Part shown: in pieces, positions 13,061 to 22,750 of the stretch
Numbering within the stretch: position 1 is the stretch's first letter
How the letters are laid out: each line of letters opens with the position of its first letter
Assembly: GCF_026041215.1 (NCBI RefSeq)
Contig: NZ_JAPEIQ010000022.1
Span: 62,001-126,000 of the forward strand
DNA length: 64,000 nt
Source: Hoyosella sp. YIM 151337
Lineage (GTDB): Bacteria; Actinomycetota; Actinomycetes; Mycobacteriales; Mycobacteriaceae
Reading direction: 5' to 3'
The notes under the pieces: model-generated
Seen by the model: only the letters and a program-made list of their open reading frames with translations
The model's database searches: none
Told to the model about the DNA's origin: nothing
Position numbers and translations under genes: made by a program

Positions 13061-14419
13061 CTAGCGTACGCGGGCGTTTCGGCATAGCTTTTTCAGCTGC
13101 GGCGGCAACTCCCCCACAGCGCCGTATGGGCCGACCACTGCCGCACCGAACGGCCGCCGCAGCAGATCATTCGCCACCGCGGCCACGTCACTCGGAGTCA
13201 CGCGGACGATTCTGTCGACCGTATCGGTGACCGACAAGTGATTGCCGTAGCTCAGCTCGCTGCGGCCGATCCGGTGCATCCGGGACGACGAGTCTTCCAG
13301 CCCGAGCACCAGTTGCCCGCGCAGGTTGCCCTGGGCGCGCCGGCACTCAGCTTCGCTGATCCCGCGCTCGGCAACATCGCCAAGCACCTCTCCCACGAGC
13401 GTGATTACGTCGCTGAGGCATTCCGGCTGGCACCCTGCATACACGGAGAACGCTCCAGTGTCAGCGAATGTGTCGACCCCTGAATAGACAGAGTATGCGA
13501 GGCCCCGTTTTTCCCGTATCTCCTGGAACAGCCTAGAACTCATGCCGCCGCCGATTGCGGTGTTGAGCACTGACAGCGCCCAGCGGCGCGGATCGTGTCG
13601 TCCATAAGCCCGAACCCCGAGCGAGACGTGCGCCTGTTCGCTGTCACGGTCGAGGAAGGCCACCCTCGGTGCCCGCCGCAGCTCGAGATGACCTTCTCTG
13701 CGCTGCACCGGCTGCTGCCCATCCGCGAGCGCGTCACCAAAGAATTTACCGACGAGCCCCACCACCTCCGCGTGACGAATGTTACCCGCGGCCGCGACAA
13801 CCATTCGCTCGGGGCGGTAGCGCCGGATGTGGAAGCTGTGCAGTTGTCGACGCGTCATCGCCTCCACAGACTCTGGCGAGCCGATGATAGGCCGCCCGAT
13901 CGGATGACCCGCGTAAAGGGCGTGCAGAAACGCATCCCCCAGCAGATCCTCCGGATCGTCGTCACGCATCGCGATTTCTTCGAGCACGACGCTGCGCTCG
14001 ATTTCGACATCGTCACCACGGCAGCGCCCCCGCAGCACGACGTCCGAGACGAGGTCAAGAGCGAGCGGCAAGTCGTCGTCAAGGACGTGCGCATAGAAGC
14101 AGGTGTGCTCACGCGCGGTGAACGCGTTGAACTCGCCGCCAACTGCGTCCATCGACTCCGCGATATCGAGCGCGGAACGTGTCGGCGTCGCTTTGAACAG
14201 TAAGTGTTCGAGAAAATGCGCCGCGCCGGCGTGGCCTGGATGCTCGTCACGGGAGCCTACGCCGATCCAGAGCCCTACCGATGCGGAGCGGACCCCTGGC
14301 AGGTACTGGGATACAACGCGCAACCCGCCGGGAAGGACGGATCGCTCGACCGGCCCGGGCTCCCCGTCCGGGAAAAGCAGGTGGCCAGGACCCTCTCCTG
14401 AGTCCTGTGCCGCCTGCAC
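13061..14419 (-). CDS. M16-family zinc peptidase (PepR-like)
   Basis: This is an insulinase-type metallopeptidase with the inverted zinc motif HFLEH (in AGAAHFLEHLLFK) and the downstream glutamate segment of the family, then an M16 C-terminal half (SSRLFQEIREKRGLAYSVYS). It resembles M. tuberculosis Rv2782c, which also follows pnp. Processing of peptides is the general role; the substrate is unknown. The start is uncertain. The GTG at 14419 gives 452 residues, similar to the 438 of Rv2782c, and avoids overlap with pnp. Earlier GTG/ATG codons at 14506, 14515 and 14524 would overlap the pnp end and lack ribosome sites. Confidence 0.88.
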   Translation of the reverse strand: MQAAQDSGEGPGHLLFPDGEPGPVERSVLPGGLRVVSQYLPGVRSASVGLWIGVGSRDEHPGHAGAAHFLEHLLFKATPTRSALDIAESMDAVGGEFNAFTAREHTCFYAHVLDDDLPLALDLVSDVVLRGRCRGDDVEIERSVVLEEIAMRDDDPEDLLGDAFLHALYAGHPIGRPIIGSPESVEAMTRRQLHSFHIRRYRPERMVVAAAGNIRHAEVVGLVGKFFGDALADGQQPVQRREGHLELRRAPRVAFLDRDSEQAHVSLGVRAYGRHDPRRWALSVLNTAIGGGMSSRLFQEIREKRGLAYSVYSGVDTFADTGAFSVYAGCQPECLSDVITLVGEVLGDVAERGISEAECRRAQGNLRGQLVLGLEDSSSRMHRIGRSELSYGNHLSVTDTVDRIVRVTPSDVAAVANDLLRRPFGAAVVGPYGAVGELPPQLKKLCRNARVR

Positions 14420-14477
14420 CCGATAATCGTTACCCCGGAAACTGGTACCCCGGGAACTGTTATTCAGTGGCGTTCCG

Positions 14478-16763
14478 CTACTCGGAAGTACCGGATTCGC
14501 TGCCACCTGATTCACTCTGACCATCAGTGGTGGATTCTGCCGTCTCTCCAGCCTGAGCGTCGGACTCATCGTCGACGGGTACCAGACTGATCTTGCCGCG
14601 GTTGTCGATGTCGGTGATCTCGACACGCAGCTTCGTGCCGACGTTCACCACGTCCTCCACTTTAGCGATGCGTTTGCCCCCGCCGAGCTTCGAGATGTGG
14701 ACGAGGCCATCGCGACCTGGCAGAAGCGATACGAAAGCGCCGAAGGCGGTGGTCTTGACCACGGTGCCGAGGAATCTGTCGCCTATCTGCGGCTGCTGCG
14801 GGTTCGCGATTTCATTGATGCGGTCAATCGCGGCCTGCGCGGACGGCCCATCGGTGGCGCCGATGAAGATCGTGCCGTCGTCCTCGATGGAGATGGAGGC
14901 GCCAGTTTCCTCGGTGATCTGGTTGATGACCTTGCCCTTGGGTCCGATCACCTCACCGATCTTGTCGACCGGCACCTTGATGGTCGTAATCCGCGGCGCA
15001 TATGGACTCATCTCATCGGGACGGTCGATCGCCTCAGCCATCACGTCGAGAATTGTCAGTCGCGCGTCACGGGCCTGGCTCAGCGCGCCCGCGAGAACCT
15101 TCGACGGGATGCCATCAAGTTTGGTGTCGAGCTGCAGCGCGGTAACGAAGTCCTTCGTCCCGGCCACCTTGAAGTCCATGTCACCGAACGCGTCCTCTGC
15201 CCCGAGGATGTCGGTCAGCGCGACGTACTTCATCTCGCCGTCGACCTCTTCGGACACGAGGCCCATTGCGATGCCCGCGACGGGAGCCTTCAGCGGAACA
15301 CCGGCGTTGAGCATCGACAGTGTCGACGCACAGACCGAACCCATTGATGTCGAACCATTGGACCCGAGCGCTTCCGATACCTGACGGATCGCATAAGGGA
15401 ACTCTTCGACAGTGGGCAAGACCGGAACGAGAGCACGCTCTGCGAGCGCACCGTGACCGATCTCGCGGCGCTTCGGCGTACCCACGCGGCCGGTTTCGCC
15501 GGTGGAGTAAGGCGGGAAGTTGTAGTGATGCATGTACCGCTTGGACGTCTCGGGCCCGAGCGAGTCGACTTGCTGCGCCATCTTGACCATGTCAAGCGTG
15601 GTGACACCAAGAATTTGAGTTTCCCCGCGCTCGAACAGCGCGCTGCCATGCGCACGCGGGACCACCGCGACCTCCGCGGCCAGCGAGCGGATATCTGTGA
15701 TGCCGCGACCGTCGATACGGAAGTGGTCTGAGATGATCCGGCGGCGAACCTGCTGCTTGGTCAGCGAACGGAAAGCGGCCCCGATTTCCTTCTCGCGACC
15801 CTCGAAAGTGGGAGCAAGCTGCTCGAGAACTTCGCCCTTGATTTCGTCGAGCCGGTTCTCGCGCTCCTGCTTGCCCGCAATGCTCAGCGCGTCAGCGAGT
15901 GGCGTCCCAGCGATCTTGTCGACTGCTTCGAAAACGTCGGGCTCGTACGGCGGGTACAGCGGGAAGTCACCGGTGGCCTTCGCAGCACCGCGTGCGAGCG
16001 CCTGCTGCGCCTCACACAGTTTCGCGATAGACGGCTTCGCCGCCTCAAGACCCTCCGCCACGATCTCTTCAGTGGGAGCCTGTGCACCACCATCAATCAG
16101 CGCAATGACATTCTCGGTGGCCTCTGCTTCCACCATCATGATCGCGACGTCAGCGTTCTCGCCGCTTCCCGACACGATGCGGCCCGCCACCACCATGTCG
16201 AAGACTGCATCTTCGAGCTGCTTGACAGTTGGGAAGGCCACCCACTGCCCTTCGATAAGCGCGACCCGCACTGCGCCCACCGGACCTGAGAACGGTAGCC
16301 CAGCAAGCTGCGTCGATGCCGACGCACCATTGATTGCGACCACGTCGTAAAGGTGGTCTGGGTCCAAGCTCATTACGGTGACGACGACCTGCACCTCATT
16401 GCGGAGCCCGTCCACGAAGGAGGGGCGCAGTGGCCGGTCAATCAGCCGGCAGGTGAGGATGGCGTCGGTGGACGGCCGGCCTTCGCGCCGGAAGAACGAT
16501 CCCGGGATGCGGCCCGCAGCGTACATACGCTCCTCGACATCAACTGTCAGCGGGAAGAAGTCAAAGTGCTCCTTCGGCTGCTTCGACGAGGTTGTTGCGG
16601 AGAGCACCATCGTTTCTTCGTCGAGGTACGCGACCACGGCACCGGCGGCCTGGCGCGCGAGGTGACCGGTCTCGAACCGGATCGTGCGCTTGCCGAAACT
16701 GCCGTTATCGAGCACAACCGAGCTCTCGAAAATGCGCGGTTCGTGATCGTTTTGTTCAGTCAT
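14478..16763 (-). CDS. pnp: Polyribonucleotide nucleotidyltransferase (PNPase)
   Basis: PNPase degrades RNA 3' to 5' by phosphorolysis. The 761-residue protein has two RNase PH domains joined by an all-helical linker, then a KH domain ([15 protein letters not shown]) and an S1 domain ([20 protein letters not shown]). A Ser/Gly/Glu-rich tail closes it. It follows rpsO at about 410 bp, the conserved rpsO-pnp order, and the gap holds three hairpins that may serve termination and PNPase autoregulation. RNase J, encoded 6 kb away, acts in the same decay network. Confidence 0.97.
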   Translation of the reverse strand: MTEQNDHEPRIFESSVVLDNGSFGKRTIRFETGHLARQAAGAVVAYLDEETMVLSATTSSKQPKEHFDFFPLTVDVEERMYAAGRIPGSFFRREGRPSTDAILTCRLIDRPLRPSFVDGLRNEVQVVVTVMSLDPDHLYDVVAINGASASTQLAGLPFSGPVGAVRVALIEGQWVAFPTVKQLEDAVFDMVVAGRIVSGSGENADVAIMMVEAEATENVIALIDGGAQAPTEEIVAEGLEAAKPSIAKLCEAQQALARGAAKATGDFPLYPPYEPDVFEAVDKIAGTPLADALSIAGKQERENRLDEIKGEVLEQLAPTFEGREKEIGAAFRSLTKQQVRRRIISDHFRIDGRGITDIRSLAAEVAVVPRAHGSALFERGETQILGVTTLDMVKMAQQVDSLGPETSKRYMHHYNFPPYSTGETGRVGTPKRREIGHGALAERALVPVLPTVEEFPYAIRQVSEALGSNGSTSMGSVCASTLSMLNAGVPLKAPVAGIAMGLVSEEVDGEMKYVALTDILGAEDAFGDMDFKVAGTKDFVTALQLDTKLDGIPSKVLAGALSQARDARLTILDVMAEAIDRPDEMSPYAPRITTIKVPVDKIGEVIGPKGKVINQITEETGASISIEDDGTIFIGATDGPSAQAAIDRINEIANPQQPQIGDRFLGTVVKTTAFGAFVSLLPGRDGLVHISKLGGGKRIAKVEDVVNVGTKLRVEITDIDNRGKISLVPVDDESDAQAGETAESTTDGQSESGGSESGTSE

Positions 16764-16937
16764 TCAGTGTTTCTCACTCTCGATTTGTCTTTCGCGCCCA
16801 GCAGGGCGCCGGCCTGGCGCAGCCATACGCGGTACGGCGCGCTCATCCGCCTCAGCCAGACAAGAGAGCACAGCAATGTGTGCTGCGCACGAAGGTCGTG
16901 CAGCTCACCTCCGCTACCGCGGCCATCGATCGAAGCA

Positions 16938-17029
16938 GCCGGATGATCGTCATCCGGCGGCCACTACCGAGGACCGACGTGTGGAGGTAACTCCGCCAGG
17001 CAGAGCGTCGTTCACTGCTGGCAGTGAAC
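16938..17029 (-). promoter_or_regulatory. Two perfect hairpins in the pnp leader
   Basis: Within the 409-bp rpsO-pnp gap lie GCCGGATGA/TCATCCGGC (16938-16946 and 16950-16958, 3-nt loop) and GTTCACTGC/GCAGTGAAC (17010-17018 and 17021-17029, 2-nt loop, more likely an 8-bp stem with a 4-nt loop). In other bacteria PNPase controls its own mRNA through structured 5' leaders, so these are candidates for that role. No other coding content was seen in 16764-17172. Confidence 0.5.
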
Positions 17030-17101
17030 CACCCGCAGAGTACCAGTCAGTACCGGCACTGTCGGGCAAGATCGCCAGCGTGGTGCTGGCAGTAACCGCA
17101 A

Positions 17102-17142
17102 TGGGCCCGGTCACAGCCCCGTAGGGCAAGTGACCGGGCCCA
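17102..17142 (-). terminator. Terminator-like hairpin after rpsO
   Basis: A 13-bp perfect stem (TGGGCCCGGTCAC at 17102-17114, GTGACCGGGCCCA at 17130-17142) with a 15-nt loop starts 31 nt after the rpsO stop. It has no clear U-tract, as is common for actinobacterial terminators. It may end rpsO transcription or attenuate readthrough into pnp. Confidence 0.75.
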
Positions 17143-17172
17143 TCAGATTCCGTCGTCGCGACAGAAACCAGA

Positions 17173-17442
17173 TCAGCGGCGCAGGCCAAGGCGCTCGATC
17201 AGCGAACGATAGCGCTGAATGTCGACCTGCTGAAGGTACTTCAGCAGACGACGGCGACGGCCGACGAGCAGAAGCAGACCGCGACGCGAGTGGTGATCAT
17301 GCTTGTGCTGCTTGAGGTGCTCCGTAAGGCCGATGATGCGCGTGGTCAGCAGAGCGACCTGCGCTTCGGGCGATCCGGTGTCCGTCTCGTGGAGGCCATA
17401 CTCCTTGAGAACGTCCTTTTTGGTCTGGGTATCCAGTGCCAC
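17173..17442 (-). CDS. rpsO: 30S ribosomal protein S15
   Basis: The 89-residue protein matches S15 throughout, including the segments [34 protein letters not shown] and the C-terminal [12 protein letters not shown]. It binds 16S rRNA in the platform of the small subunit. The GTG at 17442 has CAGGAG 7 nt upstream. rpsO precedes pnp in the conserved order, with a strong hairpin directly after its stop. Confidence 0.98.
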   Translation of the reverse strand: MALDTQTKKDVLKEYGLHETDTGSPEAQVALLTTRIIGLTEHLKQHKHDHHSRRGLLLLVGRRRRLLKYLQQVDIQRYRSLIERLGLRR

Positions 17443-17825
17443 GGAAAATCTCCTGGGTCACGTCCGCGTGATGATCATTTTGCGGTGCTCATGCACCGCA
17501 TTGGTGCAGCCACCGCGAACCGCAGCCGCACCAGCGCATTAGCATAACAGACATGAGCGGCGGACCGATTCGGGCAATTACCTGCGCGGTCATTCCCCCC
17601 GCGGAAGACACTAAGCCTCGCCGCCGCCGTGCCGCTCGTGGTTCTTACGCTCGCAGGTGCAGTGAGCGCCGCGCTGGGCAGCTGGTTGCTGCACCGGGCT
17701 GACTCACAGCGACCCCGGGTGGTTTCGAAGCGATTCTAATAGTCGCGCACCAGCGGCGGGATGGCCGTGGATGATGGAGTGCGAATCAGTAATCGTCAGC
17801 ACTGACAGTGAGGGTGAACCACCTG
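17443..17825. other. Divergent intergenic region, 383 bp
   Basis: This holds the rpsO promoter (minus strand) and the promoter of the NYN gene (plus strand). A frame ending at 17739 would encode a hydrophobic 36-residue peptide from a GTG at 17629 (PLVVLTLAGAVSAALG segment), but it has no ribosome site. I cannot tell a small membrane peptide from chance here. Confidence 0.4.
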
Positions 17826-19010
17826 ATGCCTGCGTTCCGCCCAGCCAACGCCATCATGTACATCGATGCGGGATACCTGTGGCTTACGCTGCAGGAATTG
17901 ACCGGAAAAGCCAACCGGCAGCAACTCGGCATCGACCAGGTCGCGCTGATCAGGCTGATCGGTGAGCTTGCTCAGCGCCACCACCCGGAAGTTCGTGTCC
18001 TTCGCCAAATGTGGTACGACGCGGAGCCGGACAACGGCACACCCATCATGCACCACCAGCTCATCCGGGACACGCCTGGCGCATGTCTGCGCACGGGGAC
18101 ACTGTATTTCGTAGACGGCTTGCCGCGGCAGAAAGGCGTTGATACGCGACTCGTCGCCGACATTGTGACCGCGGCCCTCAAAGGTGCCGCGGCAGAGGTG
18201 ATCCTCTTCGCCGGAGATGCGGACCTCATACCTGCCCTCGAAGCGGCAGGTACAGAAGGGGTACGGACCGGACTGTGGTACCTCGATGGCGGCGACACTG
18301 TGTCGCGAAGACTCAAAGGCGCCGCCGACCACGTCCTCGCGCTCGACCCACAGATCTTCCTGGACCTGCAGTACCGCGGGCGTCCCGCGGAAGGCGCAGC
18401 GATCGACTTCTCGGTAAGCGAGCACCCCCCGGGTGATCATGCCGAGCACACCCCGGCCCCGAACGCCACTCGCGCCGTGCACCACGCAGCAGCTGCCACG
18501 GAACGGCCTGATGAGACCGTGGAATCCGCCGAACCAGCACCGGAGGTGCAGCCGGAAGAAGCAAACTCCGCGGCGCATCACACAGCACCCGCCTCGCCGC
18601 CGGGCCAGGCACCGGCCGATGCCGAAGCGGAAGCTGTTTCGAGCCCTATCCCGTCACCGGTGGCAATGCCACGCTTCATTCCCCGCAAACGCGCCGTTAA
18701 AGAGACGGATCTCATTCCGCTGTCGGTGCTGAGCCGGGTGGGTGCTCAACTCGTGGTCGATACGCAGGGTGAGGCACGCCGGATCGGCGAACGGTACGCG
18801 CAGCGCTGGTGGGACGCGTCATCGAAAGAGCAGCGCGCCCGAATCATCCAGTTCCTTGCCGGAACGCCGCAAGTCCCGCAACGAGTTGATTCAGATATGC
18901 TCCACCTGGCCTGCGCCGCGATGGACGTTGAGTTCGTCCCTGAGGAGGCGCGGATCGCGCTCCGCGACGGCTTCCTCGCAGAGATGAAGATGCGCGTCAG
19001 ACAGTCCTGA
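17826..19010 (+). CDS. NYN-domain (PIN-like) putative ribonuclease
   Basis: The N-terminal 190 residues form a NYN/LabA-type domain: the first acidic strand AIMYIDAGYLW, the central QKGVDTRLVADIVTAA segment and FAGDADLIPALEAA supply the expected aspartates of a PIN-like metal site. A Pro/Ala/Glu-rich linker (about 205-285) leads to a conserved helical C-terminal region of about 100 residues. RNA cleavage is likely from the family, but the substrate is unknown. The ATG at 17826 is taken as the start; GTG codons at 17808 and 17814 are alternatives, since only a weak AGGG precedes it. The gene is convergent with ribF; their coding ends overlap by 14 bp. Confidence 0.8.
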   Translation: MPAFRPANAIMYIDAGYLWLTLQELTGKANRQQLGIDQVALIRLIGELAQRHHPEVRVLRQMWYDAEPDNGTPIMHHQLIRDTPGACLRTGTLYFVDGLPRQKGVDTRLVADIVTAALKGAAAEVILFAGDADLIPALEAAGTEGVRTGLWYLDGGDTVSRRLKGAADHVLALDPQIFLDLQYRGRPAEGAAIDFSVSEHPPGDHAEHTPAPNATRAVHHAAAATERPDETVESAEPAPEVQPEEANSAAHHTAPASPPGQAPADAEAEAVSSPIPSPVAMPRFIPRKRAVKETDLIPLSVLSRVGAQLVVDTQGEARRIGERYAQRWWDASSKEQRARIIQFLAGTPQVPQRVDSDMLHLACAAMDVEFVPEEARIALRDGFLAEMKMRVRQS

Positions 19011-19992
19011 GCACGGATTCTGTTTCGGCTACGTCGTTATTCATTGCCTGAATAAGTTCCTCGACTGAGCCGAACCGGCGCATGCCCCGGAGTCGCTTGA
19101 CGAAATCTACAGCGACATGCTGCCCGTAGAGATCGGCGTCGACACCGAGCGCATATGCCTCGACTGTCCTGGCGGTGCCAGAGAAGGTGGGGTTGGTACC
19201 CACCGAGATAGCAGCCATGCCGCGCTCGCCCGGCGCGATCGAGCCGCTTACCGCGCCTGGCCCGACAACAGTGAACCAGCCTGCATACACGCCGTCAGCG
19301 GGTATCGCAGTGTACATCGGCGGGGCGACGTTGGCCGTGGGAAAACCAAGTGTTTTGCCGCGTCCATCACCCCGAACGACGACGCCCTCAATTCGGTGCG
19401 GGCGGCCGAGCGCCTCGGTTGCCGCATCCATGTCACCTGCGTCTACGCAAGCACGGATATAGGTCGAGGAGTAGGTGACGTCGTGCTCGGTGAGCAGTCC
19501 CACGCCATGCACGTTGAACCCGAATCTGTGGCCCAGCGCCTCTAGGGTTTCGACTGTGCCGGCCGCCTTCCTGCCGAAGGTGAAGTTGTCGCCGACGACA
19601 ACTTCGGCGACGTGCAAACGCTCCACCAGAACCTCGTGCACGAATGCTTCCGGGGAGAGTCGCGATAGCTCGACCGTAAAAGGCATCACACAAAAAACAT
19701 CGATGCCGAGTTCCTCGACGAGTTCAGCGCGGCGCGTGAGAGTCGATAGCTGAGCGGGATGTGAGCCGGGGCGCACCACTTCCGAGGGGTGCGGGTCGAA
19801 CGTCATCAGGACGCTGGGCACGCCGAGACGCTTCGCCTCCTGCACGGCTTTGGTGATGAGCCTGGCGTGCCCCCGGTGCACTCCATCGAATACGCCGATG
19901 GTGAGCACGCATCGCCCCCAGTCCGCGGGGATAGAGGCCAAGCCCCGCCAGCGCTGTCCACCCTGAGCATCCGAAGACCACTTCTGCTGCAC
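18997..19992 (-). CDS. ribF: Bifunctional riboflavin kinase / FAD synthetase
   Basis: RibF phosphorylates riboflavin to FMN and adenylates it to FAD. The 331-residue protein has the adenylyltransferase domain first (LTIGVFDGVHRGHARLI, DPHPSEVV, VGDNFTFGRKAAG, SSTYIR) and the riboflavin kinase domain second (GKTLGFPTANV, GVYAGWFTV, AISVGTNPTF). The GTG at 19992 matches the start of mycobacterial RibF; the upstream in-frame extension is not conserved. The gene is divergent from the mntA-like gene. Confidence 0.95.
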   Translation of the reverse strand: MQQKWSSDAQGGQRWRGLASIPADWGRCVLTIGVFDGVHRGHARLITKAVQEAKRLGVPSVLMTFDPHPSEVVRPGSHPAQLSTLTRRAELVEELGIDVFCVMPFTVELSRLSPEAFVHEVLVERLHVAEVVVGDNFTFGRKAAGTVETLEALGHRFGFNVHGVGLLTEHDVTYSSTYIRACVDAGDMDAATEALGRPHRIEGVVVRGDGRGKTLGFPTANVAPPMYTAIPADGVYAGWFTVVGPGAVSGSIAPGERGMAAISVGTNPTFSGTARTVEAYALGVDADLYGQHVAVDFVKRLRGMRRFGSVEELIQAMNNDVAETESVLRTV

Positions 19993-20087
19993 GGTGAAAA
20001 GCCTACGACGGCAGCGGCTCACAAGCACACGCGGTCCGCAGCTCGCACAATCCGGCGTCACGCCACGCTCGGCAAGAGTTGCGAAAA

Positions 20088-20136
20088 AGCACCCTAGTGC
20101 TGGACATTGTCCGGATCGAGGAGTATAAGTTTCGGT
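20088..20136 (+). promoter_or_regulatory. Leaderless promoter of the metal transporter operon with overlapping palindromes
   Basis: A -35 box TGGACA (20101-20106) and a -10 box TATAAG (20124-20129) are 17 bp apart, and the ATG at 20137 lies 7 nt after the -10, so the mRNA should be leaderless. The palindrome CTGGACATTGTCCGG (20100-20114) covers the -35, and AGCAC-CCTA-GTGCT (20088-20101) abuts it. Either could bind a metal-responsive repressor such as the DtxR-family regulator encoded at 24951. Confidence 0.6.
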
Positions 20137-21063
20137 ATGGCGAACTCTTCTCTTCGTGTATGGAAACCAGGAGTTTTGAGCGTGCTTATCGCTCTGGCAG
20201 TAGCGCTCACCGCCTGCAGTTCCCCCACCGCCTCGGGAAGTGAAGACGATCGCCCTCTCGTGCTCACGACCTTCACGGTGCTAGCTGACATGGCCCAGAA
20301 CGTCGCTGGCGACCATCTGCGCGTCGAGTCGATCACCAAGCCTGGTGCGGAGATCCATGGATACGAACCAACCCCGTCCGACCTGCGCACCGCCGAAGGC
20401 GCCGCGCTTATCCTCGACAACGGTCTCGGGCTGGAGAGCTGGTTCGAACGGTTCGTTACCACAATCAACGCCCCGCACGCGGTCGTCTCCGAAGGAATCG
20501 AGCCGATCGCTATCCGCGGCGGTGAATACACTGGTCGCGCTAACCCGCACGCCTGGATGTCCCCGGTCGAGGCGCAGGTTTATGTCGACAACATTGCAGC
20601 CGCGTTCGCCGACCTGGACCCTGCCAACAGCGGCGAGTATCTCAGCAACGCGGAGGCGTACAAGCAGGAAATCGCCGCGATCGGTGACGAACTGACCACC
20701 GCGCTCGCACAGTTGCCAGAAGGCCAGCGCGTGCTCGCCACCTGCGAGGGAGCATTTTCCTACCTGACGCGTGATACCGGACTCCGCGAGGGGTATCTCT
20801 GGGCAGTGAACCAGGAGCAAGAAGGCACTCCACGGCAGGTCGCTGACCTCGTGGCATTCGTCCGCGAACACAACGTCCCCGCACTGTTCTGCGAGTCGAC
20901 TGTCTCGGACCGTGCACAACGCCAGGTTGCGCGCGAGACAGGTGCACAGTTCGCCGGCGTCTTGTACGTGGACTCGCTGTCTGACGCGGACGGACCCGTA
21001 CCGACCTATCTGGATCTGCTGCGTCACACCGCTGACGTCATCGTGGAAGGACTGACGGGATGA
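20137..21063 (+). CDS. mntA: Metal ABC transporter, substrate-binding lipoprotein (ZnuA/PsaA/MntA type)
   Basis: A lipoprotein signal with lipobox LTAC (C27) leads a cluster A-I solute-binding protein for Mn2+, Zn2+ or Fe2+. Metal ligands are expected in GAEIHGYEPTPSD (first His), RANPHAWMSP (second His), the central Glu/His region and the late Asp of LYVDSLSDADGP. It captures metal outside the membrane and delivers it to the permease encoded two genes on. It overlaps the ATPase gene by 4 bp. The nearby mntR-like gene favours manganese, but zinc cannot be excluded. Confidence 0.9.
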   Translation: MANSSLRVWKPGVLSVLIALAVALTACSSPTASGSEDDRPLVLTTFTVLADMAQNVAGDHLRVESITKPGAEIHGYEPTPSDLRTAEGAALILDNGLGLESWFERFVTTINAPHAVVSEGIEPIAIRGGEYTGRANPHAWMSPVEAQVYVDNIAAAFADLDPANSGEYLSNAEAYKQEIAAIGDELTTALAQLPEGQRVLATCEGAFSYLTRDTGLREGYLWAVNQEQEGTPRQVADLVAFVREHNVPALFCESTVSDRAQRQVARETGAQFAGVLYVDSLSDADGPVPTYLDLLRHTADVIVEGLTG

Positions 21064-21848
21064 CTGCACACACCGACCGGCCTCCTGCCATCGAGGTCCG
21101 TGACCTTACGGTCGCCTACCGCTCACTGATCGCTCTGCAGTCAGCGTCACTCATAGTGCCCTGGGGTCAGGTATATGGGCTGATCGGCACCAACGGATCG
21201 GGCAAATCAACGCTCTTCAAAGCCATTATGGGCATGCTGCGCCCACGCAGCGGGTCCATTTGCATCGATGGCGGCTCCGCGGCCACGGCACGGCGGCGCA
21301 GTGTGATCAGTTATGTTCCGCAGAGCGAAGACGTTGACTGGTCATTTCCGCTGAGTGTCCGTGACGTCGTCACCATGGGCAGATACGGCGCAATGAACTG
21401 GCTTCGCATACCGCGCCGCAGGGACCGGACTCTCGTTGACAAGGCGCTTGCCCAAGTTGGCATGGCCGAATTCGCTGACAGGCAGATTGGTCAGCTCTCT
21501 GGTGGGCAGCGCAAGCGCGTCTTTCTCGCACGCGCGCTCGCGCAGCAGGCTTCCATCATCCTGCTCGACGAACCCTTCACCGGGGTCGACAAGAACAGTG
21601 AAGCGACCATTTCCGCATTGCTTCGCGACCTCGCGCGTGAGGGGAACACCGTCCTCGTTTCCACACACGATCTCAACTCCCTGCCCCAGCTGTGCGACGC
21701 GGCCGCGCTGATCAACAGGACGGTGCTGCTCGAAGGCACGCCTGCCGACGTGCTCGAGCCTGAGAACCTTGCGCTGGCTTTCGGTTCGGCGCCCGCCCCC
21801 CTAGCACGCCCGCAGAAGCCGTCTCTCTCCGTTGTGGGTCTGCCATGA
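21060..21848 (+). CDS. mntB: Metal ABC transporter, ATP-binding protein
   Basis: This 262-residue ABC ATPase shows Walker A GTNGSGKST (43-51), the signature LSGGQRKRVFLARAL and Walker B IILLDEPFTGVD. It energises import of the metal bound by the lipoprotein encoded upstream. It overlaps both neighbours by 4 bp, so the three genes are one translationally coupled operon. Sequence alone does not separate Mn from Zn specificity. Confidence 0.93.
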   Translation: MTAHTDRPPAIEVRDLTVAYRSLIALQSASLIVPWGQVYGLIGTNGSGKSTLFKAIMGMLRPRSGSICIDGGSAATARRRSVISYVPQSEDVDWSFPLSVRDVVTMGRYGAMNWLRIPRRRDRTLVDKALAQVGMAEFADRQIGQLSGGQRKRVFLARALAQQASIILLDEPFTGVDKNSEATISALLRDLAREGNTVLVSTHDLNSLPQLCDAAALINRTVLLEGTPADVLEPENLALAFGSAPAPLARPQKPSLSVVGLP

Positions 21849-22750
21849 GCGTGCTCGACCTCATCCTCGACCCGCTGAACTTCGAATTCATGCGCCGCGC
21901 CATCATCGTCGCGACTGTCGCCTCGGTGGTGTGCGCGCTGCTCAGCTGCTGGTTGGTACTCATCGGCTGGTCGCTGATGGGTGACGCGATATCACATGCG
22001 GTCCTCCCGGGGGTCGCGCTCGCGTACCTCTTCGGCGTGCCGTTCGCAATCGGCGCACTGGTCTTCGCCATGGGTGCGGTCGCACTGATCGGCACGATCC
22101 GCAACACCAGCCGGGTCAAGGAAGACGCCGCGATGGGCATCGTTTTCACGGCGCTTTTCGCGCTAGGTCTCGTGCTGATCTCCCGCAATCCCGCGCAAGT
22201 CGACCTCATGCACATTTTGTTCGGGAATCTCCTCGGCATTCCGTCCGCCGATCTGTGGCAGGTCGTGATCCTCGGTGCGGTGACCGTGTTGGTTCTCATC
22301 GCAAAACGCCGAGACCTGACGCTGTACGCATTCGACAAGACCCACGCTCAGGCCATAGGTATCTCAGCGAGCCGACTTGGCGCGCTGCTGCTTGCGCTAC
22401 TCGCTGTGACCATCGTCGTCGCCCTGCAGGCGGTTGGTGTCATCCTGGTGGTCGCGCTGCTAATCACCCCCGGCGCGACGGCGTACTTGCTGACCGACCG
22501 GTTTTCCCGGATGCTCGTGCTCGCACCGTCAATAGCGGTCACCTGTTCAGTCATCGGCATTTACGCGTCGTACTACTACGACGCATCGACAGGCGGCATG
22601 ATCGTGCTTGCGCAATCCGCCGCCTTCGCGCTCGCCTACCTGTTCAGCCCGAGCCAGGGCCTTGTGACAGGCCTGTTCCAGCACCGCAACGCCGCACCAC
22701 ACCGCGACAACACCGCTGCAGTACCCAGCAGCAGCCAGCACACCACCTAA
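21845..22750 (+). CDS. mntC: Metal ABC transporter, permease
   Basis: The 301-residue product has about eight hydrophobic helices and the family segments SLMGDAISHAVLPGVA and AVGVILVVALLITPGATAYLLT typical of ABC-3 type Mn/Zn/Fe permeases. The C-terminus is a short polar tail. It is the third gene of the operon, overlapping the ATPase gene by 4 bp. Confidence 0.93.
   Translation: MSVLDLILDPLNFEFMRRAIIVATVASVVCALLSCWLVLIGWSLMGDAISHAVLPGVALAYLFGVPFAIGALVFAMGAVALIGTIRNTSRVKEDAAMGIVFTALFALGLVLISRNPAQVDLMHILFGNLLGIPSADLWQVVILGAVTVLVLIAKRRDLTLYAFDKTHAQAIGISASRLGALLLALLAVTIVVALQAVGVILVVALLITPGATAYLLTDRFSRMLVLAPSIAVTCSVIGIYASYYYDASTGGMIVLAQSAAFALAYLFSPSQGLVTGLFQHRNAAPHRDNTAAVPSSSQHTT

Noticed and set aside
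13061-14626. The longest form of the M16 peptidase starting at 14626
   Set aside because: It would overlap pnp by about 150 bp, and the extra N-terminus is not family-like.
17553-17739. A 49-codon frame from ATG 17553 and a 36-codon hydrophobic frame ending at 17739
   Set aside because: Neither has a ribosome site and they overlap in different frames. The hydrophobic one could be a small membrane peptide, but support is too weak.
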